From NCBI RefSeq assembly GCF_029623395.1, contig NZ_JAPYKK010000001.1, positions 124,001 to 188,000 of the forward strand: 64,000 nucleotides of DNA. Direction: 5' to 3'. A program made the translations under genes and the position numbers. The notes below the pieces were generated by a model that saw only the letters and a program-made list of their open reading frames with translations, was not told the origin of the DNA and made no database searches. This document shows positions 43,300 to 52,600 of the stretch, one piece after another. The stretch is from Sphingomonas echinoides. Its GTDB lineage: Bacteria > Pseudomonadota > Alphaproteobacteria > Sphingomonadales > Sphingomonadaceae. Every line of letters starts with the position of its first letter. Within the stretch, counting starts at the first letter, position 1.

Positions 43300-44733
43300 A
43301 TGAAATCCCTGTTCCCCTTGGCCATCGCCGGCGTGCTTGTCAGCACCGCCCCCCTCCCCGCCGCCACCCCGCCGACCGCGGAAGCGGTGACGATCGACAG
43401 CGGGCCGATCCGGGGTGCGCTGGCGGACGGCGTGCTGAGCTGGAAGGGTGTTCCGTTCGCGGCCGCCCCGGTCGGGCCGTTGCGCTGGCGCGCGCCGCAG
43501 CCCGTCGCGGCGTGGAAGACGGTGCGCGACGCGACGACCTATGCGCATGATTGCATGCAGGTCCCCTTCCCCAGCGACGCCGCCCCGCTCGGCACGCAGC
43601 CCGCCGAGGATTGCCTGTACGCCAACGTCTGGAAGCCCGCGCAGGCAAGCGGCAAGCTGCCGGTGATCGTGTGGATCTACGGCGGTGGCTTCGTCAACGG
43701 CGGCGCTTCCCCGCCGACCTACGCGGGCGCGAATGTCGCCAAGCAGGGCGTGGTGTTCATCAGCTTCAACTATCGCGTCGGGCGGTTTGGGACGTTCGCG
43801 CATCCGCAACTCACCCGGCAGAATCCCGATGGCGGGATGCTCGGCAATTACGGGTTCATGGATCAGATCGCCGCGCTGAAATGGGTCCAGCGCAACGTCG
43901 CGGCGTTCGGTGGCGATCCGGCGAACGTGACGCTTATCGGCGAAAGCGCAGGCGGCATGTCGGTCCACGCGATGGTGACGTCGCCGCTGGCGAAGGGCTT
44001 GATCGCCAAGGCGATCGTGATGTCGGGCGGCGCGGGCAAGACCGCGCCCGAGGCGACGCTTGCATCGGCCGAGCAGATCGGCGTCAACTTCGCACAGGCA
44101 CACGGCGTCGCGGCGAGTGACCCCGACGCGATCGGCAAATTGCGCGCCTTGAGTGCGGAAACGGTGACCGACGGGCTCAGCATGATGCAGTTGTTCCGCC
44201 CTGCCCCCGGCCCCAAGACCTTCACCGGGCCGATCGTCGACGGGACGGTCGCGGTCGACACGGGCAAGGCCTATGCCAGCGGCGCGTTTGCACAGGTGCC
44301 GATGATGATCGGCGCGACCAGCCTCGACATGGGGGGCAAGACCGGGTTCATGATCGGCGGCGCCCGTGCGGCGGCGATCGCGGTGTCGGACAAGGGTGTG
44401 CCGACGTACGAATATCGCTTCTCCTACGTCGCCACTTCGGTCGATCGCCCGGGCGCCGACCATGCCTCGGACATTCCGTTCTTCTTCGACAATGCCGCGA
44501 TCAAATACGGTGCCGCGACGACGCCGCGCGACGCCGCGATGGGCAAGACGATCAGCGCATACATCGTGAATTTCGCGAAGACCGGCAATCCGAACGGGGC
44601 CGGTTTGCCAGCCTGGCCGGCCTATCGCCATGAGACCGATTCGCTGATGGACTTCACCCCGGCGGGAACCGCGCAGCCGCAGAAGGACCCGTGGGGCGCG
44701 GAGATCGAGGCCGCACCGCCGCCGGCGCGGTGA
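43300..44733 (+). CDS. Type-B carboxylesterase, compact form, exported
   Basis: A 477-residue carboxylesterase/cholinesterase-like enzyme. A signal peptide ends near PLPAAT (about residue 22). Typical motifs are VPFAAAPVGPLRWRAP, EDCLYANVW, YGGGFVNGG and the elbow GESAGG with Ser216. The histidine is in GADHASDIPFFFD. The catalytic acid would be the Asp in ATSLDMGG rather than the usual Glu. Compared with typical bacterial members (about 500-550 residues) the segment between that acid and the VPTYEYRFSYV strand looks short by roughly 50-60 residues. ATG 43300 has CGGAGGAGA upstream. It is convergent with a GNAT gene, with 4 nt between stops. Confidence 0.9.
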   Translation: MKSLFPLAIAGVLVSTAPLPAATPPTAEAVTIDSGPIRGALADGVLSWKGVPFAAAPVGPLRWRAPQPVAAWKTVRDATTYAHDCMQVPFPSDAAPLGTQPAEDCLYANVWKPAQASGKLPVIVWIYGGGFVNGGASPPTYAGANVAKQGVVFISFNYRVGRFGTFAHPQLTRQNPDGGMLGNYGFMDQIAALKWVQRNVAAFGGDPANVTLIGESAGGMSVHAMVTSPLAKGLIAKAIVMSGGAGKTAPEATLASAEQIGVNFAQAHGVAASDPDAIGKLRALSAETVTDGLSMMQLFRPAPGPKTFTGPIVDGTVAVDTGKAYASGAFAQVPMMIGATSLDMGGKTGFMIGGARAAAIAVSDKGVPTYEYRFSYVATSVDRPGADHASDIPFFFDNAAIKYGAATTPRDAAMGKTISAYIVNFAKTGNPNGAGLPAWPAYRHETDSLMDFTPAGTAQPQKDPWGAEIEAAPPPAR

Positions 44734-44737
44734 CCGG

Positions 44738-45334
44738 CTAGACCGTCCCCGACGCACGCGGCGGCGCCCACCGCAGAAACGCGTGCGTCGGGAAACGCGA
44801 CGGGAGTCGCCCGAAACCCGACCGCGTGTACAGGCGGAGCGCGCCGACATTCTCCGACGCGACGTACAGCGCGACGGATTCGGCCGCTTCCGCCTCGGCC
44901 ATGCCTTGAACCCATCGGATCATCGCCGACCCGCGCCCGTTCCCGCGCTCCTCGGGGAGGAGCGATAGTTCGATGACGTGCCACGCGCGCCGACTTCGGT
45001 CGAGCGAGAGCCGGCCGATCGGCTCGGTCGCAGGACCGCGGTCGATGACCCAGTAATCGGCCGCAGGGTACGCCGCTAGATAATGCGCCTGTTGCAGGCG
45101 GAACTGGTCCGCGATGAAGGCCTGCTTGCGGCTTTCCGGCCATGCGCATCCGCGCAACTCCGGTGCCCGAACGCTGCCGTAGAGTGTCAGCAAAAAGGAC
45201 CTGTCCGCGCGTCTTACGGGACGGAGCCTGAAATCGTCCGGCAAGCGCACGTCCGACACGGGCCGACAAGGCAACGGCGGGGTGGTGGATCCGCGTGTCA
45301 TGCGGTCTGCCAACCGTATCCGTTGTCGTTCCAT
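44738..45334 (-). CDS. GNAT-family N-acetyltransferase
   Basis: A 198-residue acetyltransferase. The GNAT fold is seen as FRLRPVRRADRSFLLTLYGSVR (strand 1/helix 1), IGRLSLDRSRRAWHVIELSLLPEERGNGRGSAMI (strand 4 and the acetyl-CoA pyrophosphate loop, with R/Q-x-x-G-x-G/A as RGNGRGS) and ENVGALRLYTRSGFGR (strand 6). The substrate is unknown. ATG 45334 has GAGAAGG 4-10 nt upstream; ATG 45301 is possible but lacks a Shine-Dalgarno. It is divergent from the DUF6916-like gene with a 73-nt gap, a grouping often seen with tail-collar proteins (from memory). Confidence 0.88.
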   Translation of the reverse strand: MERQRIRLADRMTRGSTTPPLPCRPVSDVRLPDDFRLRPVRRADRSFLLTLYGSVRAPELRGCAWPESRKQAFIADQFRLQQAHYLAAYPAADYWVIDRGPATEPIGRLSLDRSRRAWHVIELSLLPEERGNGRGSAMIRWVQGMAEAEAAESVALYVASENVGALRLYTRSGFGRLPSRFPTHAFLRWAPPRASGTV

Positions 45335-45407
45335 CGCCTTCTCGAGGCGCGCATTCTTCGGCAAGAAACGATCGAACCGCCGTTCCGCCTGTGGAGGATG
45401 CCCTGAA

Positions 45408-45698
45408 ATGCGCCTGGTGAAACCCGAAGACTTCGAACCCTGGGTCGGCCGGCGCGTGCGGGTCGACACCGCCCCGCGACCGATCGAACTGGTGCTTGCG
45501 AAGCTCGACCGCATGCCGGCGATCGTGGGTGCGGATTTCCGCGAGCCCTTTTCGATGCTGTTCGAAGGATCATGGCCGGTGCTGCTGCTGGATGCCACTT
45601 ATGTGTTCGACTGCGGTCGCGGCGGTCCCCACGCCTTTCACGTGACGCAAATCCTCCCGCGGGGACAGATGCGACGGTATCAGGCGATTTTCGCCTGA
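45408..45698 (+). CDS. DUF6916-like small protein
   Basis: A 96-residue protein of unknown function. It is beta-rich with a compact fold: FEPWVGRRVRVDTAPRPIELVLAKLDRM, FSMLFEGSWPVLLLDATYVFDC and a C-terminal PHAFHVTQILPRGQMRRYQAIF. I relate it from memory to DUF6916, a family encoded beside microcystin-dependent/tail-collar proteins, as here. ATG 45408 has GGAGG about 11 nt upstream. It is convergent with the collar gene (30 nt between stops) and divergent from the GNAT gene. Confidence 0.75.
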   Translation: MRLVKPEDFEPWVGRRVRVDTAPRPIELVLAKLDRMPAIVGADFREPFSMLFEGSWPVLLLDATYVFDCGRGGPHAFHVTQILPRGQMRRYQAIFA

Positions 45699-45728
45699 CC
45701 GACAAGACCGCCGACGCCGCATCGCGGC

Positions 45729-46367
45729 TCAATCGGGTCGTTCGGGCCAGATCCCGACCGTCGCGATGATCGTCGTCACCGCAAGAAACGGCGACATCAC
45801 ACTAAACGCCGCGCCTTGACCGGCCTGCCCGACGGTGACCGCGCCGGATAGCCCCGCGATCGTCCCCGTGACGCCGGCCAGCTGAACCGGCACGACGCCC
45901 GGCAAGCTCGCGTTCGCCGCCGGTACGTACAGCGTGGGTGTGACGTCGGGATCCTGCACCTTCCCCAGGAACGCGTTGTTTTCGGGGTCTGGGACCTGCT
46001 GCGACGGCGTCAGGCCCTTAAGCGCGGTCAGCGTACCGGCGACTCTGGGGGTGCCCGTCATCTGGAACGTTGCGCTATGATTGTGCACCGGCAAATGCGT
46101 GATGTTTAGCGCGACCGCTTCCCCCCCGCCGTTGGCGCCGGGGTTGCGCGGTGTCAGTCCCGGTCCCTGCCCGGTCCCAAGCATCGTCCGACCGCGTGCG
46201 TCCGGCAATCCGAAATCGGTCTTGCCGTTCCCGCCGAAGGTGTTCCCCAGCAAGGCGTACAAGGCGTTGTTCTGATTGACCTGGAGAATTGCGCCGTTGC
46301 ATGCCAGCCAGTTGACTGGGGCATATCTGAAACCAACTTGCATGATCTGACCAATGAACGGATCCAA
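45729..46367 (-). CDS. Phage tail-collar domain protein (microcystin-dependent MdpB-like)
   Basis: A 212-residue tail-collar (PF07484) protein. The N-terminus DPFIGQIMQVGFRYAPVNWLACNG with LYALLGNTFGGNGKTDFGLPDARGR is the unmistakable collar signature. A Gly/Thr/Val-rich variable part and a C-terminal AVTTIIATVGIWPER close the protein. In bacterial genomes these stand-alone proteins occur in small clusters rather than in prophages, and no other phage gene is near. The start is TTG 46367, supported by AAGGAGG 6 nt upstream and by the family N-terminus. There are no membrane segments. Function unknown; a phage-tail-like or surface appendage tip is possible. Confidence 0.9.
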   Translation of the reverse strand: MDPFIGQIMQVGFRYAPVNWLACNGAILQVNQNNALYALLGNTFGGNGKTDFGLPDARGRTMLGTGQGPGLTPRNPGANGGGEAVALNITHLPVHNHSATFQMTGTPRVAGTLTALKGLTPSQQVPDPENNAFLGKVQDPDVTPTLYVPAANASLPGVVPVQLAGVTGTIAGLSGAVTVGQAGQGAAFSVMSPFLAVTTIIATVGIWPERPD

Positions 46368-46665
46368 TGTCGCCTCCTTCTACCAATAGGCGATTATACT
46401 ATAGTGCGAGCGTCCCCTGCACTTGGTATTACTGGTTCAGTTTGGAGCATAATCATTCACTAGAGTCTTCAATTGAGGTAACTTTATTACCTCGGTTTGT
46501 CTTGCCTGCCGTCTTTCAGACCAACCGTTATTAACATGAATACTGGCTCTATAAATTCACCACCAGACGTCTCGAATTAGACCCTGAGCAAGGCTGGATC
46601 GTCGGCAAACCTCAGGCAGCAGTCTGTTTCGACCTGTGGGTGCCAGGGGACCGAGGGGGAATTGG
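46368..46665. promoter_or_regulatory. AT-rich divergent regulatory region before the autotransporter
   Basis: About 300 nt with clearly lower GC than the rest of the window, between the collar gene and the giant autotransporter. A perfect inverted repeat GAGGTAA-CTTTA-TTACCTC lies at 46475-46493. TATA-like stretches occur at 46393-46402 and 46550-46557. GAGGGGGAATTGG directly precedes ATG 46666. No gene is seen in it. The inverted repeat lacks a following T-run long enough to be a clear terminator and is more likely an operator. Confidence 0.55.
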
Positions 46666-49600
46666 ATGCTGGAAGGCGTCGTTTTTCGTTTGCACGATGC
46701 TTTCTCAGGTGGTGCGCGTCGCTCCACGAGGATGGCGATCGCGGCAGGCATCCTGGCCGCCGCCTTTTTCCCCGCACAGGCGCACGCGCAGAGTAGCGGG
46801 TGCTCCGCGATCAATGGCGGCTTGCTCGATTTTCAATCCGTGTTCGCCAATGGCGAGCCGACTTCCGGCACGACCAGCAACTATCAGATCCATGTCGCGC
46901 TCTCGATGATGCGGACGACGACGGCCTATACCGACAATGTCACCGGATCGTCCTTCGTGCCCGACGGCATGACGACCTACGCGTTCGTGACGGGGGACAG
47001 GGTCGTTTTCAACACGACCGTGTCCTCCGTCACCAGTACCACGCGGATACGCATCCGCTCCGCCCCGTTGGGGTCAAGCGGCGGAGGTTATGCGGCGACG
47101 GGGTCCGGCGCGCGTGTCGATACCAGCACGCCCGGGACGTTTACCGGCAGTTACACGGTCCCGGCCGGGTTGCAGGCGGTCGGCATGTCGGTGGACACGG
47201 TTAGCGGGAATTCTGTCAGTAGCGCGGTGGTGACCTGCATTCCGTTCGTCGACCCCGGCTTGTCGCTCGGCGTCACGATGACGCACGGCGGAACGCCCGC
47301 GCAGAACGGCACGGTCGACTATACGATCACCCCCAGCGCGAGTGGCGCAAGCACCGGCACCAACCTGACGCTCGCCTTCACCTTGCCGGCCGGGTTGAGC
47401 TTCGCCTCGGGCTCCGGCTCCGGCTGGAGCTGCACCTCGACACGCTGCACCTACGGCAACGCGATCGGTTCGGGTGCCAGCGGCAACCCGCTGACCCTGC
47501 GCGCGAACGTCGCGAGCACCGCCAGCACGAGCCTGACCCCGAGCGTAACGCTTTCCGGCGGAAATGCCGGCAACGCGGCCAACGCAAGCGACCCGACCAC
47601 GATCGCGCAAACCGCCGCATCGGTGAGCGTCGACGCCGGCAACAACCAGACCGCCGCCGCCGAAACCGCGTTCGCCACACCGTTGAGCGTGACCGTGCGG
47701 GATGCGGCCAACGCCGTGATTCCCAACGCGGCCGTCACCTTCACCGCGCCCGCATCGGGGGCGAGCGGGAGCTTTACCAACACCAGCAACACGATCACCG
47801 TCACCGCGTCCGGCGCGGGCGTCGCCAGCTCGGGAACGTTTACCGCCAATGCGACCGCAGGGGCCTATTCGGTCCTCGCGACGGCGGGCTCGGTGTCCGC
47901 GACCTTCAGCCTGTCGAACACGGCGGTCGTGGGGTTGCCGACCGTAACCGCGATCACCCCCACATCGGGTACGACGGCGGGCGGCACTTCGGTGGTGGTG
48001 ACGGGCACCAACCTGACTGGCGCCAGCGCGGTGCAATTCGGCGGGGCGGGCGCTACCAGCTTTATCGTCGATAGCGCGACCCAGATCACCGCCACCACGG
48101 CGGCGGCGAGTGCGGGCGTGGTGGACGTGACGGTCACCACCCCCGGCGGCACCAGTGCGACGAGTGGCGCCACGCAATTCACCTACGTGGTCCCTCCGGC
48201 GACGCCGACCATCCCTTCCGCGCCGCCTGCGCTGTCGAACAGCGCGAGTGCGACTTTCCAGTTCACGATCGCCAATGGATCCGCGGAATGCGCGATCGAC
48301 AACGGCAGCTTCACCGCCTGCGTCAGCCCGGTCACGTTCAGCGGGCTCTCCGATGGCGCGCACGTATTTCAAGTCCGCGCGACGAATGGCGGGCTGACGG
48401 GGTCGCCCGCCTCGTATAACTGGACGATCGACGCGAGCGCGCCCGCCGCGCCCGTCGTTACGACGCCCGCCAACGGATCGAACCGCGCCGTGTCTGAACG
48501 CGGAGTCAGCGGAACGGCCGAGCCAGCGAGTACCGTTACGGTCTATCTCGACGGCACGCCGGACGGGACGACGACGACCGCTGGATCGGGTCAGTGGAGC
48601 TTTACGCTGACCGCCTTGACCGCCGGCCCGCACACGGTGAAAGCACACAGCACCGATGCGGCGGGCAACGTCTCCACCGATTCCGCGGTCAGCAACTTTA
48701 CGGCCGTGACGGCGCTCACCGCGACCCAGGCGGTGCCGAGCGTGTCGGCGACCATCAACACCGCGCTCACGCCCGTTCAGCCGGTTACGGCCAGCGGGGG
48801 GCTGGCGCCGATCAGCTATGCGTTGAGCGGCGGCACCCTGCCCCCTGGCCTGAGCTTCGACACGGTGACCGGGCAGCTTTCCGGCACGCCGACCGCTACG
48901 CTGTCCCCGACGACCTTCACCGTGACGGCAACCGACGCCCTCCCCCAGTCGGACGCGCGGACGTTCAGCCTGAGCGTCGGCAATGCAAGCCAGACGATCG
49001 CCTTCACCTCGACCGCGCCGGTGGCTGCGGTGATCGGGGGCGCAAGCTATACGCCGGCCGCGACCGCGACCTCGGGGCTGACGGTCACCTTCACGATCGA
49101 TGGCGCGAGCAGCGGGGTTTGCGCCATTGCCGGAGGCGCGGTCAGCTTCAGCGGAGCGGGCACGTGCCGGGTCAACGCCGACCAGTCCGGCAACGCCAGC
49201 TTCTCGGCCGCGCCGCAGGTCCAGCAGAGCTTCGTGGTCGCAGCCGCAAGCCAGACGATCGCCTTCACCTCGACCGTGCCGGCGGCTGCGGTGGTCGGCG
49301 GCGCAAGCTACACGCCGACCGCGACCGCCACCTCCGGCCTGACGGTCGCCTTCACGATCGACGGCTCGAGTAGCGGGGTTTGCGCCATCGCCGGAGGCGC
49401 GGTCAGCTTCAGCGGAGCGGGCACGTGCCGGGTCAACGCCGACCAGTCCGGCAACGCCGGCTTCTCGGCCGCGCCGCAGGTCCAGCAGAGCTTCGTGGTC
49501 GGGGCCGCAAGCCAGACGATCGCCTTCACCTCCACCGCGCCCGTGGCTGCGGTGGTCGGGGGCGCAGGCTACACGCCGACCGCGACCGCCACCTCGGGCC

Positions 49601-52600
49601 TGACGGTCGCCTTCACGATCGACTCGTCGAGCACCGCGATCTGCACGTACAGCGCGGGTGTCGTCGGCTTTACGGGCACGGGGACGTGCCGCATCAATGC
49701 CGACCAGCCGGGCAACGCGAACTATGGCGCTGCACCGCAAGCGCAGCAGAGTTTCGCCGTCGGCATGGCGAGCCAGACGATCAGCTTCACCACGAGTGCG
49801 CCGGGGACGGCGCGCGTCGGCGGCGCGGACTATACCCCTGCGGCGACCGCGACCTCGGGGCTTCCGGTCGTCCTGACGATCGATGCCGGTAGCAGCGCGA
49901 TCTGTACGCTGTCGGGCAGCAGCATCGCATTCACCGCAGCCGGGACGTGCCTGATCGACGCCAATCAGGCCGGGAACGCGGGCTATGCCGCCGCTCCGCA
50001 AGTCCAGCAGAGCGTCACCGTCGCCAAGGGCGACCAGACGATCACCTTCTCTGGGCTGGGCAATGCCTCGCTCTCCGCGTCCCCGCTGTCGCTTTCCGCC
50101 ACCGCGGGGTCGGGGTTGGTCGTCCAATTCGCCAGCAGCACGAGCGCGGTCTGCACCGTTGCGGGGACGACCCTGGCGCTGGTTTCCCAAGGCACCTGTA
50201 CCGTGACCGCGGACCAGCCGGGCGACGTCAACTGGAATGCCGCGCCGACCGTGACGCGCAGCTTCACCGTGCTGCCGGTGACGCTCGCGGTATCGAGCGG
50301 ATCGGTCGCGACGGCGGTGGTCGGCACGGTCTATACCCAGACCAATACCGCGACGGGCGGCGTCGCTCCGTACCACTTCACGCTCGCGGGGGGCGCGCTG
50401 CCGCCGGGCGTTAGCCTCGACGCCGCAACCGGAACAGTGAGCGGCAGCCCGACCCAGGCCGGTGCGTTCAGCTACACCCTCTCGGTCAGCGACTCCGCCG
50501 CGCCGCCGTCGACCGTCACCGGCAGCGCGTTCGGCGGGAGCATCGCGAAGGGGAGCCAGACGCTCGCCTTCACCTCTTCCCCACCCGTCCCCGCGATCGT
50601 CGGCGGCAGCTACGCCGTCGTGGCGGTTTCATCGGCCACGTTGTCGCCGAGCTACGCGATCGAGTCCGCAAGCTCGGGCGTGTGCAGCCTCGCCGGATCG
50701 ACCGTGAGCTTCGTGGCCGCCGGAACCTGCGTCATCCTCGCGGACCAGGCGGGAACCAACGACTATGACGCCGCGTCCCAGGTCAATCAGTCGATCACGG
50801 TTCTTGCCGCCCCGACCACGGCGGATCGCACCGTCGCGGTGCCGTATGACGCGGCTGGCACTGCGATCGATCTTTCCTCGAGCATCGGCGGCGGCGCGCA
50901 CGTCAGCATCGCGATCGTCACCCCACCGACGCACGGCACCGCGACCGTGGCGGGGGACACCGTCACCTATGTTTCGGCCTCCGGCTATTTCGGTGCGGAC
51001 AGCTTCACCTTCAACGCGACCGGGCCGGGCGGAACATCCGCCCCCGCGACGGTGCAGATCACCGTCGCGACGCCCGCGATTCCCGGCGCAGCAGCGGGCT
51101 CCGCCGATGTCGCGTACGACAGTCCGGGACAGGCGATTCCGCTCCAACCAAGCGGTGTCTTCGCCAGCCTTGCCATTGCCACCGCGCCAACCAAGGGGAC
51201 GGTCACGATTGCCGGCACGACCGCCACGTATATCCCGACACCGGCCAGTTTTGGCGCGGACAGCTTCACCTATACCGCGACCGGACCGGGGGGGACGTCC
51301 CCACCCGCCACGATCGCCATCACGATCGCACTCCCTGCAACACCCGGCGCCGCAAACACGACCGCGCAAGTGGCGTACGGCGCCACGGGTCAGGCGATCG
51401 CGCTCCTTCCGAGTGGGGTCTATACCAGTGTTACGCTGGCAACCCCGCCAACCAAGGGCACGGTGACGATCGCCGGAACGACCGCAACCTATGTGCCGAA
51501 CGCCGGAAGCTTCGGTGCCGACAGCTTCACGTACACCGCGACCGGCCCCGGCGGCACCTCCGCGCCCGGAACCGTCAGCGTGACCATTGCCACCCCCGCG
51601 GCGCCGGGCGCGGCGAACGTCTCGGCCGACGTCGCGTTCGGCAGCAGCGGCCAGCCGATCGCGCTCGCGCCCAGCGGAGTCTATACTACGCTCGATCTGG
51701 GGACCCTGCCGACCAAGGGCACGGTGACGATCACCGGGACGACTGCCCTGTATGTGCCTAACGCAGGAAGCTTCGGCACCGACAGCTTCACGTACACCGC
51801 GACCGGCCCTGGCGGCACCTCCGCGCCCGGAACCGTCAGCGTGACCATTGCCACCCCCGCGGCGCCGGGCGCGGCGAACGTCTCCGCCGATGTCGCGTTC
51901 GGCAGCAGCGGCCAGCCGATCACGCTCACGCCCAGCGGAGTCCATACGACGCTCGGTCTGGCGACCCTGCCGACCAAAGGCACGGTGACGATCACCGGCA
52001 CGACCGCGCTCTATGTGCCGAACGCGGGAAGCTTCGGTGCCGACAGCTTCACTTATACCGCAACCGGGCCCGGCGGCACCTCCGCGCCCGGAACCGTCAG
52101 CGTATCGATCGCAGCACCGCCACCGCCAGTCGCCGCGCCAATCGACGTGGCCGCAGCCGGGACGACGGTGGAGGGGGGCGCGAGCGTCGGCATCGATCTT
52201 GCCAAGCTCATATCGGGGACCTTCGCGACGATCGAAATCGTGACGCAACCGGCGCACGGCATCGTGACGCTGCGCCCACCCGGCGCGGCACGCGCATCGG
52301 GCGCGCGGAGCGGCGGCGACGCGGGGCTCCTTGCCGTTGCCGACTGGACCGCAGTCTATGCGCCACAGGCTGGCTACGCCGGGAAAGACAGTTTCCAGTT
52401 CGTCGCGGTCGGCCCAGGTGGACGGTCGCTGCCCGCGGTCGTCGAGATTACTGTTAGCGGCCAGCCCCCGACCGCGCTCGCCAAGACTGCCATGACGGGC
52501 GACGCGCAGACCGTTTCGGTCGAGCTGACCGAGGGTGCGATCGGCGCCCCGTTCACCACGGCAACGATCGACGGAATCACCCCGGCGGACGCCGCCACGG

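Noticed and set aside
40026..43367. A 1113-codon open frame on the minus strand over the hybrid kinase
   Set aside because: Typical mirror frame of high-GC coding DNA; Arg/Asp/His-rich with no recognisable domain, while the plus-strand kinase has complete motifs.
47074..50376. A 1100-codon minus-strand frame and a second one at 50629-53502 over the autotransporter
   Set aside because: They arise from the repetitive GC-rich coding strand. The protein is RRG/DR-repetitive without domains; the plus frame has a signal peptide and beta-domain.
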